Below are positions 16,599-25,217 of a stretch of DNA of 64,000 nucleotides, piece after piece. A program made the translations under genes and the position numbers. The notes under the pieces are model-generated. The model did not search any database. It worked only from the letters and a program-made list of their open reading frames with translations, and was not told the DNA's origin. Source of the DNA: Actinacidiphila oryziradicis. GTDB lineage: Bacteria; Actinomycetota; Actinomycetes; Streptomycetales; Streptomycetaceae. The stretch lies in the NCBI RefSeq assembly GCF_005047355.1, contig NZ_SUMC01000015.1, positions 102,378 to 166,377 of the forward strand, given 5' to 3'. Numbering within the stretch: position 1 is the stretch's first letter; each line of letters begins with the position of its first letter.

Positions 16599-17561
16599 GT
16601 GCGATACCGCGAGCTGGGACGCAGCGGACTGTCGGTGTCCGAGATCGGCTACGGGGCCTGGGGTATCGGCGAGTCCGGTTGGGTGGGCGCCACGGAGGAC
16701 GAGTCCGTACGCGCACTGCACCGGGCTGTCGACCTGGGTGTGAACTTCATCGACACCGCACGCGGCTACGGCGAGAGCGAGCGGATCGTGGGCCGGGTGG
16801 TCCGCGAGCGGACCGGCGACGAGGTGTACGTAGCCACCAAGGTGCCGCCGAAGGGCGGTGCCTGGGCCCCCGACGGCCTGGACCCCGCGGTGACCTTTCC
16901 TGGCGCACACATCCGCGACAGCCTGGAGACCAGCCTGCGCACCAGCGGCCTGGACCACTTCGACGTGCTGCAGTTCCACGTCTGGAGCGACGAGTGGGTC
17001 GGCCGCGGTGACTGGCTGGAGACGATCGCCGAGTTGAAGCAGGAGGGAAAGATCCGCCTGTTCGGCGTCTCCATCAACGACCACCAGCCCGACAACGCCC
17101 TCGCCCTGGTCCGCAGCGGCGTGGTGGACACCGTGCAGGTGATCTACAACATCTTCGACCAGGCCCCGGCCGACGCCCTGTTGCCCGCTTGCCAGGAACA
17201 CGGGGTCGGCGTGATCGTCCGGGTGGCTCTCGACGAAGGAGGCCTGACGGGGCGGATCACCACGGACACCACCTTCCCCGAAGGCGACTTCCGCAGCCGG
17301 TACTTCCGCGACGACCGTCCCGCGCAGGTCGAGCAGCACGTCAACGCGATCATCGCCGATCTGGGCATCGCCCCCGACGAGATGGCGGAAACCGCACTGC
17401 GGTACGTGCTCAGCGCACCGGCCGTCTCTACCGTCATCCCTGGCATGCGCACCGTACGGAACGTGGAGCGCAACACCTCCGTGAGCGACGGACGCCTGCT
17501 GACCGGCGACCAACTCGCCGTGCTCGCCAAGCACCGCTGGCAGCGCAACTACTACGCCTAA
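16599..17561 (+). CDS. Aldo/keto reductase
   Basis: 320-residue NADPH-dependent oxidoreductase with a TIM barrel. The catalytic tetrad can be read: Asp and Tyr in DTARGYGES, Lys in VATKVPPKGG, His in LQFHVWSDEW. The C-terminal cofactor segment STVIPGMRTVRNVERN fits the AKR11/YajO-like group. GTG 16599 is chosen because GGAGG lies five bases upstream and the protein then begins VRYRELGRSGLSV, as in relatives. It stands alone after a hairpin. Substrate unknown. Confidence 0.9.
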   Translation: MRYRELGRSGLSVSEIGYGAWGIGESGWVGATEDESVRALHRAVDLGVNFIDTARGYGESERIVGRVVRERTGDEVYVATKVPPKGGAWAPDGLDPAVTFPGAHIRDSLETSLRTSGLDHFDVLQFHVWSDEWVGRGDWLETIAELKQEGKIRLFGVSINDHQPDNALALVRSGVVDTVQVIYNIFDQAPADALLPACQEHGVGVIVRVALDEGGLTGRITTDTTFPEGDFRSRYFRDDRPAQVEQHVNAIIADLGIAPDEMAETALRYVLSAPAVSTVIPGMRTVRNVERNTSVSDGRLLTGDQLAVLAKHRWQRNYYA

Positions 17562-17890
17562 TGGGAGCTACCGGGTCGGTCAGACTCGGTGCCGTAGCCG
17601 CCAGCAGGTGAGCACTCACGCCGCCGGAAGCGTTCGACTTCTGAGGTCAGACCGTGCCCCTGCTGGTCGGCCGGGAGGCCAGACCGCTGTTGGGACGGCG
17701 TGCCAGCCCGTGGGGCGTGGGCACCGGATCCAAGGCGCGGCCGGAATGGTCAAGTGCTCCGGTAGCGAAAGCCACAGCCGCTGCCCTGCAGTGTTGGGAG
17801 GATTCCGCGGTAGCGCTGACACCCCCCGCCGCCGGCGAACCCACACGAAACATGTCCCTCAAAGAAACCGCACTCTTCCCGGTTCGATGG
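17562..17890. other. Intergenic stretch without recognisable gene
   Basis: 329 bp between the aldo/keto reductase stop and the stop of the convergent small membrane protein. Open frames here show no domain. The first 21 bp (17558-17578, containing CCTAATGGGAGCT) recur with one mismatch at 47885-47905 beside a transposase scar. Confidence 0.4.
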
Positions 17891-18370
17891 TCATTCGATC
17901 CCAAGGGGCCCGATGCCCAGATCCTCACGCATGAGGCCGCGCATCTGGGCCATGGCCGTGCGACGCTGTGCGATCAGGGGCGCGTCCTCAGCGGAGCCGA
18001 CGGCCACCCCCTGGGCATAGGCGTCGCGTATCCGGCGCAGGCTGTGAAACGCCTCATTCCCGGCCGCCACGACCTGAGGCGGGCCCACGAGCCAGAGGCG
18101 TTCGCTCGCGGTATACATGCCGGTACTGCGGAAGGCTTCCCGCACGGCCGCGTCACGCGCCGACTCGGACATGTGGTCGCCCAATGCGACGGCCCGTATC
18201 TCCTCGCCTGCTGCTTTGAGCGCGGAGACGAACTCCGTGTACACCTCGCGCCGCACTTCCAGCGCGTGCCGGGTCTCCTCGCGCCGCCACCGGTTACGAT
18301 CGGCGATCAGGGTGGCGGTGATGCCGATAACGGCACCGGTCAGTGTGGAGAGCAGGGGCATCCAGTCCAT
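17891..18370 (-). CDS. Small single-pass membrane protein, hypothetical
   Basis: 159 residues. The N-terminal segment MPLLSTLTGAVIGITATLIA is a transmembrane anchor followed by a basic DRNRWRREETRHALEVRREV stretch and a long, mostly helical cytoplasmic part rich in Arg and Ala. This layout is common among uncharacterised actinobacterial proteins. No catalytic motif is seen and no operon partner is evident. Coding is supported by the coherent membrane/charged pattern and high third-position GC. Confidence 0.7.
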   Translation of the reverse strand: MDWMPLLSTLTGAVIGITATLIADRNRWRREETRHALEVRREVYTEFVSALKAAGEEIRAVALGDHMSESARDAAVREAFRSTGMYTASERLWLVGPPQVVAAGNEAFHSLRRIRDAYAQGVAVGSAEDAPLIAQRRTAMAQMRGLMREDLGIGPLGIE

Positions 18371-18841
18371 GCGCCGCAGCTTGTCTGAATCAACGCGGCC
18401 ACACCAGTGGCCGGTGTCTCAACGCCTGCTGTGGCGCGCCGAGCAGTACGTCCGCGGGCGCGGCAGCAGGCTGCTGCTCGTCTGCGACCACTCACGGACT
18501 TCCGGCTCCTGCCCGCTTTCGGGGCCGCCCAAGCGGCTCCCCCCTCGCCTCGCTGGCCCAGTCGCTGGCGCGGGGCGAGGGGTCCGGGGAGCCGCTCGGC
18601 TGAGAGGGCCCGGCGGACCGCCTCCGGGTGGCCTTCTAGGGACGGATGTAGGGCCGGGTGCCGCTGCCGCCGCGTTGCCCACGTGGCTCGGGCACCCGTC
18701 GCGCCGCCGCCGGCATCGCGGCCTCCGGTTACTTCGGGGCACCTCACGGCGCCCTCCGCGGGTGATACGGGCGGCGGCGTGCAGATGCGCTTCGGCGCGG
18801 AACGGCGCGGTTTTCGGAGATGAAGTCCCAGCGGCGGGATC
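18371..18841. other. Intergenic stretch, no gene recognised
   Basis: About 470 bp. The frames that stay open on either strand are Arg/Pro/Ala-rich and show no family motif. It is probably degraded DNA next to the IS3 remnant. Confidence 0.35.
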
Positions 18842-18990
18842 TCACTTCACCTCCCGGGCGAAATACTGGGCCGCCTTGCGCAGGATCTCACGCTCCAGCT
18901 GCCACTCGCACTCGGCCTTGCGCCAGCCGGGCCAGCTCGGCCCGCTCGTCCGCGGACAGGCCCCACGGCCGCACTCGGGTTTTCACGCGG
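18842..18990 (-). pseudogene. IS3-type transposase OrfA fragment
   Basis: On the minus strand the last codons read ECEWQLEREILRKAAQYFAR then EVK and stop, the typical leucine-zipper end of IS3-group OrfA proteins. Upstream, in another frame, GLSADERAELARL fits the preceding region, so a frameshift separates the two. The rest of the element is gone. Confidence 0.6.
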
Positions 18991-19067
18991 CACGGCGAGA
19001 TCCGCGGCGCGCTGATCCGGCCGGGCGCGGTGGTCCGGCCGGTGCGCTGGGGCGCGGGCGCGCCGCC

Positions 19068-19925
19068 TCAGATCTTCACGCTGTCGCGCCAGGTGTGCCG
19101 CGGTTCGTACCCCAGCACCTCACCGGCCCGCCGCACGCTGAGCAGCGTCTCATAGGTGCCGATCTCCCGGGTGAGCTTCACATCGGGGAAGACCTCGGCG
19201 AGGAGTTCCGCGGAGGGGCGGTCCATGATCGTGTCGGCCGCGGCGATGACATAGCTGGACGCCCCCGTGACGGAAGCCGTCAGTCCCAGCCGGCACGCCT
19301 GGGCGACGTCGCGGGCGTCGACGTACCCCCACAGGTTCCACTTGCGCGCCTGCGGGTCGGACCAGTAGCCGGGCACGAGGGCGTAGTCCTCCACGAGGTG
19401 GACGTTGGACAGGCGCAGCGCGACGAAGGGAATGCCCGACCACGCTGAGATCTGCTCGGCAGCGGTCTCGCCGAGGACCTTGGACAGGGCGTAGGTGGAG
19501 GTGGGATACGGGTAGTGGTCCTCGTCCACGGGGGCGTAGCGGGGCGGGACGTCGAAAGGCAGGCCGAGCGTGGTCTCGCTGGAGGCCCAGACCACGCGGC
19601 GGAGCTTGTTGTGCGCGGCGGCGAGGAAGACGCTGTGGTTCATCGCCGTGTTGGTGGCCAGGGTGTGGGCGGCCGGGTAGAGACCGGGAGCCGGGATGTT
19701 GGCCAGGTGGACGACGCTTTCGGCGTCGCTCAGCACGTCCACGGCCTGGCCGTGGTCGGTGAGGTCGGCGCACTGCAGCGACACGCCGAGCCCTTGCGCC
19801 CACGCCCGCTCGGCTGGTCCCACCGCGATATCCACGGCCAGCACCTCGTACCCGTGCTGCACTAGATCCGCGACCACGACCCGGCCGGTCTTCCCGGTGG
19901 CTCCTGTGACGGCGACTGTGTTCAT
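19068..19925 (-). CDS. NAD-dependent epimerase/dehydratase family protein
   Basis: 285-residue extended SDR. AVTGATGKTGRVVVADL is the Rossmann motif, VVHLANIPAPG the adenine-ring strand, and YALSKVLGE supplies the catalytic YxxxK. The C-terminus (GYVDARDVAQACRLGL, LGYEPRHTWRD) is as in nucleoside-diphosphate-sugar epimerases. ATG 19925 follows GGGGAG; the frame remains open upstream only because it runs into a phosphatase remnant. Substrate unknown; the gene is solitary. Confidence 0.88.
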   Translation of the reverse strand: MNTVAVTGATGKTGRVVVADLVQHGYEVLAVDIAVGPAERAWAQGLGVSLQCADLTDHGQAVDVLSDAESVVHLANIPAPGLYPAAHTLATNTAMNHSVFLAAAHNKLRRVVWASSETTLGLPFDVPPRYAPVDEDHYPYPTSTYALSKVLGETAAEQISAWSGIPFVALRLSNVHLVEDYALVPGYWSDPQARKWNLWGYVDARDVAQACRLGLTASVTGASSYVIAAADTIMDRPSAELLAEVFPDVKLTREIGTYETLLSVRRAGEVLGYEPRHTWRDSVKI

Positions 19926-20089
19926 GCGCTGGGCTCCCCACTCGAACTCTTGCCTGCTTGCCGTCCCAATCCTCCCCCCTGCGGCCGCGGAATTGCAGCG
20001 TGTCCCGCTGGTCGGACATCCGCAGGCTCCGGGCCCGGCGCCGGTGAACGCACCCGCGGAGCCGTTCGAGGCTCCCGGACCGCTCAGAC

Positions 20090-20700
20090 CGCCTTGATCA
20101 GTCGGATGGTCCGCGGGCGTCAGGTGCGGCCGGCCGTCTGTTTTCCGTGCCAAGCAATGGGCAGTCAGGATCCGGTCGATCACTTCACCTGTCTTGGCCA
20201 GGCCGGCTCCTTGGCGACGGCTGTTGCGGCAGGCGGCCACGGCCAGGCTGGCGGTCAGGCCTGCCGCCATGTCGTTGCCCATCGCGTCGAAGATCGCCAG
20301 GTGCACCGTGTGGCCGGCCAGCGCGCACTCGTAGGAGTCACCGATGATCTCGTCAGCCGGTTCCAGCGCCGCGCCGATCATTACGGCGTCGTTGGAGAGC
20401 CCCGAACCTCCGGGAGGGCATGAGTTTCCACTGCATCTCCGCGGCCACCGTCAACGGCCGGGTCCGCACCAGCCCGGCGTAGGAGTCGCTGGCCGGGGCA
20501 CCTGGCGATGATCATCAGCGTCACCACGACCGCCAGGTCCAGGACGTCCCGCAGGCTCTGCCCGCCGCCCTCGGGGACGCTCACCCTCAGGACTCCCACC
20601 GCTCGCCGCCTTCGTGCACCGGCACCCACCACTGGCGTATGCCCCGGGTGGCCCCGTTTGCCGGCACAGGCCAGAGGACGGATCCACTTCTCGTGATCAG
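20090..20700 (-). pseudogene. RsbU/SpoIIE-type PP2C phosphatase remnant
   Basis: Three blocks in different frames keep the family order: EAVGVLRVSVPEGGG-like GAF end (frame also giving LAVVVTLMIIA), then TVAAEMQWKLMPSR, then GAALEPADEIIGDSYECALA followed by HTVHLAIFDAMGNDMAAGLT and AACRNSRRQGAGL. Intact relatives continue with the metal-binding TDG region, missing here. At least two frameshifts and a 3' truncation make it a pseudogene of a sigma-factor-pathway phosphatase. Confidence 0.7.
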
Positions 20701-20836
20701 TTCCCGCCGCCGATCGGGTGTGCTGAGGGGTGAGCCTCGGCGCGTAGCCGATGTTCTGTCCCGCCACCCGGTTATCTGAGGTGGTGGTCCGCTGACACAC
20801 GGCCGTCTGGCCTTCGTCGCCGAACTGGACTGGTGG

Positions 20837-21814
20837 GTGACTGTGGTGCATGGAGCGGAAAAGGGATCTTCTTATAAGGGCACCTCGTCGAAGGCGATCC
20901 TTCACCACTATGATTTCTTGGGTGACTTCTACCGGCTGACGCTTGGCCCAGAGCTGGTCTATTCCTATGGAATGTGGGAGGAGGGCGACACGCTTGAATC
21001 GGCTCAGCTGCGGAAGCTCGACTACCATGCCGAAGCCGCGCACGCCGTGGGCGCGGGGCGTGTGCTCGACGTGGGCTGCGGGTGGGGCAGTCTCATGCGC
21101 AGACTGGTGGAAACGCACCACGTCGATCACGTGGTAGGGCTCACGATGAGTCCCGGACAGGCCGCTTGGGTACACGACCAGCAGTGGCCAGGTTGCGAGG
21201 CCCGGGTCGAAAATTGGTTCGACCATGAGCCGGACGGGCCTTATGACGCGATCATCGCCATCGAAGCAATCGAACATTTTGCCGGCAATACCGTGTGGCG
21301 GGCAAAGCGAATCGCTCGCTACCGCGAGTTCTTCCAGCGCTGCCATTCCTGGCTGCGCCCGGCTGGACGTCTGTCTGTCCAGGCTATCGCCTGGACAGAC
21401 CGCGGGTGGCTCGCCTCCCTGGTGCTGCCTCCACAGCAATTGGCCCAGCCCGCTGGGACACGCGGCAGCAAGGAGCGCCTCGGTCTCAAGGACATCTATG
21501 GCGGCGTCAAGAATGTGCGCGAGGGCTTTCACGCATCGCGGAAGGTGGTCCCCGAGTGCTTCCTTCCGACCCGGGCCGAACTGACCGAAGCCAGCGGTGG
21601 CTGGTTCGATGTCCTGGAGGCGCGAAGTGACCCCCACGACGGCGTATCCACGGTAAAGAGCTGGTTGGAACGGGCGGAGGCCAACCGGACCGGAGGTGCC
21701 GAACTCATCGGCGAGAGCGCAGTGTCCGACATCATCAGGGAGCAGCGGACGGCGCTCCGATTCATGTGTGAAGGCCGCTTCACCGTCGTTCGTATGGTCT
21801 TCGAGAAGGTGTGA
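20837..21814 (+). CDS. CFA-synthase-like SAM methyltransferase
   Basis: 325 residues of the cyclopropane-fatty-acyl-phospholipid synthase (CMAS) type, which methylates lipid double bonds or related substrates using S-adenosylmethionine. HYDFLGDFYRLTLGPELVYS is the family signature, VLDVGCGWGSLMRRL the SAM loop, and AIEAIEHF the active-site strand. The start is GTG 20837, with GTG 20843 or 20846 possible; no strong Shine-Dalgarno is seen. Codon use is less biased to GC than in the neighbours, hinting at transfer. It could instead be a polyketide or natural-product C-methyltransferase, because the region around the usual bicarbonate-binding residues is divergent. Confidence 0.82.
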   Translation: MTVVHGAEKGSSYKGTSSKAILHHYDFLGDFYRLTLGPELVYSYGMWEEGDTLESAQLRKLDYHAEAAHAVGAGRVLDVGCGWGSLMRRLVETHHVDHVVGLTMSPGQAAWVHDQQWPGCEARVENWFDHEPDGPYDAIIAIEAIEHFAGNTVWRAKRIARYREFFQRCHSWLRPAGRLSVQAIAWTDRGWLASLVLPPQQLAQPAGTRGSKERLGLKDIYGGVKNVREGFHASRKVVPECFLPTRAELTEASGGWFDVLEARSDPHDGVSTVKSWLERAEANRTGGAELIGESAVSDIIREQRTALRFMCEGRFTVVRMVFEKV

Positions 21815-21942
21815 CTTGGCCCGCATCCCTGGAGTTCTTCTCAACCTGAAGGCCGGACTCGGAGCTTGGTGCGTCCTGGGCCGGTACGTCCGGGGGCGGC
21901 TGCCAGAGGCCGCAGAGCCCCGTGCCACATGTGTCAGGTGCT

Positions 21943-22098
21943 CTACCAGTAGTGCCGTCGCCCGCCGATCGCATGTCCGACAGAGCCCAGGACCCACAAA
22001 ATCGCTCCGATCACGACCAAGACGATCCCGATAGTCCACAGTATGGCGATCTTGGCCAGGAACCCGACGACGAGCAGAATGATTCCCAAGGCGATCAC
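21943..22098 (-). CDS. Small two-helix membrane protein (DUF6131-like)
   Basis: 51 residues: IALGIILLVVGFLAKIAILW and IGIVLVVIGAILWVLG are two hydrophobic helices, ending in GGRRHYW. This pattern is that of the tiny DUF6131 proteins frequent in actinobacteria, of unknown role and possibly stress-induced. GTG 22098 is preceded by GGAGG at five bases. Confidence 0.75.
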   Translation of the reverse strand: MIALGIILLVVGFLAKIAILWTIGIVLVVIGAILWVLGSVGHAIGGRRHYW

Positions 22099-22367
22099 GG
22101 TGTCCTCCGATCTCGCAGAATTCTCTCCTCCGATTTTTATCCTACGCTGTCCCCGCCGATAATCCTGTTCTGTGCTGGTCAGGCGGCCTTACGTTTTTGG
22201 CCGGATTGATCGATCCTTGGCAGGGAGCGGGCGAGTTCCTGCCAAGAAGCCCCCGGGCCTCTCCTGGCCCGCTGCTCCAAGGGCGCGTCGTCGTGCTGTG
22301 CTCGGTGTGCGGCGCGAAGCTGGCCGGCCGGGAGGCCCGCAGGCGGGGCTGCCGGGGCTGTGAACGG

Positions 22368-22652
22368 TTATGAGGCTTGGGGGACTGCGGTGTCGCGGAG
22401 GTGCCGGACGCCGCTTTCCTGCAGGGTGCCGTCTTCCTGTTCGAACTGGGAGAGTGCGAGGCCGAGGCCGAAGAAGGTGGGTGCCCATTCGCCGACGAAG
22501 ATGCCCCACCGGTCGGCGCGTTCGACTCCGGCGCCTGGTTCTGCGTTGAGGCTCCCGGCCCAGGCGATGACGCTGAGGCCGATGCTGCCCATGGCGGCGA
22601 GGTAGGCGTGTTCGCTGCGGATGCCCATGTCGTGCAGTTTCTTGATGATCAC
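22368..22652 (-). CDS. Small membrane protein, hypothetical
   Basis: 94 residues with start GTG 22652, chosen because AAGGAG lies six bases upstream. YLAAMGSIGLSVIAWAGSLN and GIFVGEWAPTFFGLGLALSQ are likely transmembrane segments, followed by an acidic tail. It resembles short two-helix proteins of streptomycetes with no known function. Confidence 0.65.
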   Translation of the reverse strand: MIIKKLHDMGIRSEHAYLAAMGSIGLSVIAWAGSLNAEPGAGVERADRWGIFVGEWAPTFFGLGLALSQFEQEDGTLQESGVRHLRDTAVPQAS

Positions 22653-22756
22653 GGCGTGCTCCTTTGCTGTCGTGTTCTCTGACCGGGTGCCCCTGCATGC
22701 CGCGTATGACACCTACGTGTAACGATCGGGCAGGTGGTCATCTCTCCCGCGCGTCC

Positions 22757-22935
22757 CGGATGCTCCGTGCTCCAGTGCCACCAGGCGTTGATGGGAGAGC
22801 CGTCACCGGTGGCGGCGAACCAGCCCTGTTAGCCGATGCTGACCTTGCCGACGACGTCTCCGGCGGCCCTGGCGCCGGGCGTCGCGGTGGACGCCGTGGC
22901 GGCCCGCGCCAGGCAGAAGGCCCCCAGGGGTGCGC
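22757..22935 (-). pseudogene. GH99-like enzyme remnant with internal stop
   Basis: The minus-strand frame gives a signal-like start, then AAGDVVGKVSIG, a TAA stop, and QGWFAATGDGSPINAWWHW. This matches PPGDVVGKISVGYQGWFACT and GDGAPINGWWHW of the intact protein at 45849-47822; the stop replaces the Tyr codon. Homology ends abruptly after WHWS. Confidence 0.75.
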
Positions 22936-22941
22936 GTTCAA

Positions 22942-23045
22942 TTACACGAGGGCAAACCACCGAACAACGCCGTTGGCGGTCGATGCGTTCGGGGTGTCCA
23001 GGAACAGGCCGCTGTTGCGGGCCACGAAGGTGCGGAATTGGTGGC
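22942..23045 (-). pseudogene. Ricin-type (CBM13) lectin scrap
   Basis: Residues TFVARNSGLFLDTPNASTAN then GVV resemble the QxW-type beta-trefoil repeat start (RNSGLCLDVPNGSTANG). About 33 codons remain before a stop. It lies between the GH87 and GH99-like remnants and probably belonged to one of them. Confidence 0.5.
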
Positions 23046-23081
23046 GGCCACGCACGAGCGGCTGTTCTGGTTGATCACTTC

Positions 23082-25200
23082 CTACCGGGCCGGCGAGTTG
23101 ATGCCGGTCCCGGCCGAGGCGAACGTGAGGTAGTTGATGTTCCAGCCGCCGTTGTCCTGATTTAGCGTCAGGACCTGCTGGCCGGCCGGGAGTGTGACGC
23201 TTGCCGTGACCGTGGTCCAGGTCTGCCAGCCGCCGGTCGATGGGATGTTGACCGTCCCGCTCAGGTTCGTTCCCGATGCGTCGGACAGGTGCAGCGCGCC
23301 GGTCACGGCGGAGGGTGCCGCGACCCGGAGGCTCACTGTGTAGGTACCGGCCGAGGCCGCGTTCACGGTGTAGCGGAACCACTGCCCGATGCCGGTCCAG
23401 CCGAGGTTGTAGCCGCCGCCGGTGTCCGAGGTCGTCTCCAGGTCGACGCCGTCGGAGCGGTAGCCGGTACCGTTCCCGTTGATCGAGGTGACGTTGTAGG
23501 CGACGCCCTGGCCCCCGGTGTCGTAGTTCTCCGCCTGCACGGTACCCGGCACCGCGGCGGCGGTGCCGCCGTACGGCCCCCCGGGCGTGGGGTTCTGCCA
23601 GCTGTTGTTGTTCACCGTCGCCGTGAATGCGCTGGAGTTGTTGATGAACGGGGAGGCGCCGGAGCACAGTCCGGTGAGGGTGTTGCCGGTGATCGTGGCG
23701 GATCCGCTGGGCGCCGGGTAGTTCGGCGGCGCGACCACGATCCCGTTGCGCCCGGGAGAGGTGATGGTGTTGTTCCGCAGCAGCGTGTTCGTCGATGTGG
23801 AGAAGCCGACCGCGTCGTAGAGGGAGTTGGCCACAGTGTTGCCCGTCACGGTGACGTTGGTGACGGTTCCGACGTTCTGGCCGTCGCCGCCGTTGCCGAT
23901 GTGCAGCGCGGGCTGGCCCTGACTGTAGGCGTTGCCGCCGGCCCTGGCGATGACGTTGTTCGACACTGTCGCGGACAGCAGGTCGTTGCCGTTGACGCCG
24001 AACCGGCCGGCGCCCAGGCCGATGTACCGCGCGGTGTCACTGAGGTAGTTGTCGCTGACGAGGTGGCCGCCGCCGCCGTAGATCCCGATGTCCTTGCCAC
24101 CCCACGGCGCGATCACCGTGTTGTGGGTCATCGTGACATTTGACATCGGGTTGTAATAGGTCGTCGTACTACCGCTGGTGTTGTAGTTGACCGAGTTGAT
24201 CGCCATTCCGTCGTCACCGGTGCCGCGCACGAAGTTGTTGGTCGCGGTCAGGTTGTTCCCGGTGCTCGCGTTGAGCGCGACGTTGTTCGTTGGCGTCGAT
24301 GTGGAGGTTCTGCACGGTGCACGAGGTCACCGAGAAGAGCGCCCCCAACGGGGTGCTGTTGGGCAGCGGCACGTCACGGTAGATGGTGCTGTACCACATC
24401 CCGGCCCCCGCGATCGTGATGCCCTGCGCCTGCAGGCCGTCGACGCCCTTCACGTAGAAGGTTCCCTGCGGGATCCAGAGGATCTTGGCCTGGGACTGCG
24501 CCTGGTTGATGCAGTTCTGGATGGCGGCGCGGCTGTCCACCGCCTGGCTGTCGGCCGCACCATTGGTCGGGGTGTTGTCGGCCACCGCGCCGCAGCTGGT
24601 GATGGAGACCGAGTTGGCGGGCTGGGTGAGCGGCGCCGGGGGGTTCTCCACGTCGATGACGTCGACGTCGTAGTAAGCCGCGGTGCTGGACGAGCTCTTT
24701 CGGAGCGAGAACGTGCTGCCGGGTGCGATGGGGGTGCCGGTGACGAAGGCGTGCGACTCGTCGTAGAAGACGCGGGGGTTGCCGTCCGCCGGATTCTGGT
24801 TGTCGCTGGTGTTGTAGTTGTTGTTGCCCTCGTACACCAAGGTCTGCTTGGAGTTGAGGTTCAGGGCCTGTCGGAAAGTGCCGTTGACGTACAGGTCGAG
24901 CGTGGCGGTGATGCCGCCGCCCGACGGGGAATCCGGGATGCTGACGCGCAGGTTGACGAAGCTGATCGGCTGGCCCGTGGTGTTCGTCCACTGCACGGAC
25001 TGCCCGGTGCCGCTGAGATGGACGTAGGCGTGCCCGGAGGCCTCCAGCGCCGCGCTCGAGTACTGAGTGGTCGGCGCCGAGGTCAGCGACACCGCACTGG
25101 CGCCCCCGCCCAGGTTTCCGGCCTCGGCCTCATAACTGGTGAACTGCGTCGTCGCCCCTGCCGCGGTACTCGCGGCGGGGGAGGCGGGCGCGGTGCTCGC
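23082..25200 (-). pseudogene. GH87 alpha-1,3-glucanase with CBM6, frameshifted and deleted
   Basis: Two frames (25092 side and 24230 side) together give a GH87-like protein: N-terminal jelly roll (residues from YEAEAGN to DVIDVENPP), beta-helix start (WIPQGTFYVKG, ITIAGAGMWYSTIYR), the catalytic-type RGTGDDGMAINS, further beta-helix coils, and a C-terminal CBM6 (AENYDTGGQGVAYN, QVLTLNQDNGGWNINYLTFA). The frame changes near 24290 at HIDAN/NNVALNAST. Compared with the intact GH87 at 42.1 kb, about 50-60 residues including the first catalytic Asp region (ADGIN) are missing. The 5' end lacks a clear start and signal sequence. It is therefore inactive unless the frameshift is a sequencing error. 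Confidence 0.75.
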
Positions 25201-25217
25201 GGCGACGCCCGACGTCC

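Noticed and set aside
18340..18747. 135-codon minus-strand frame
   Set aside because: Arg/Ala-rich with no motif or ribosome binding site; typical GC-driven open frame.
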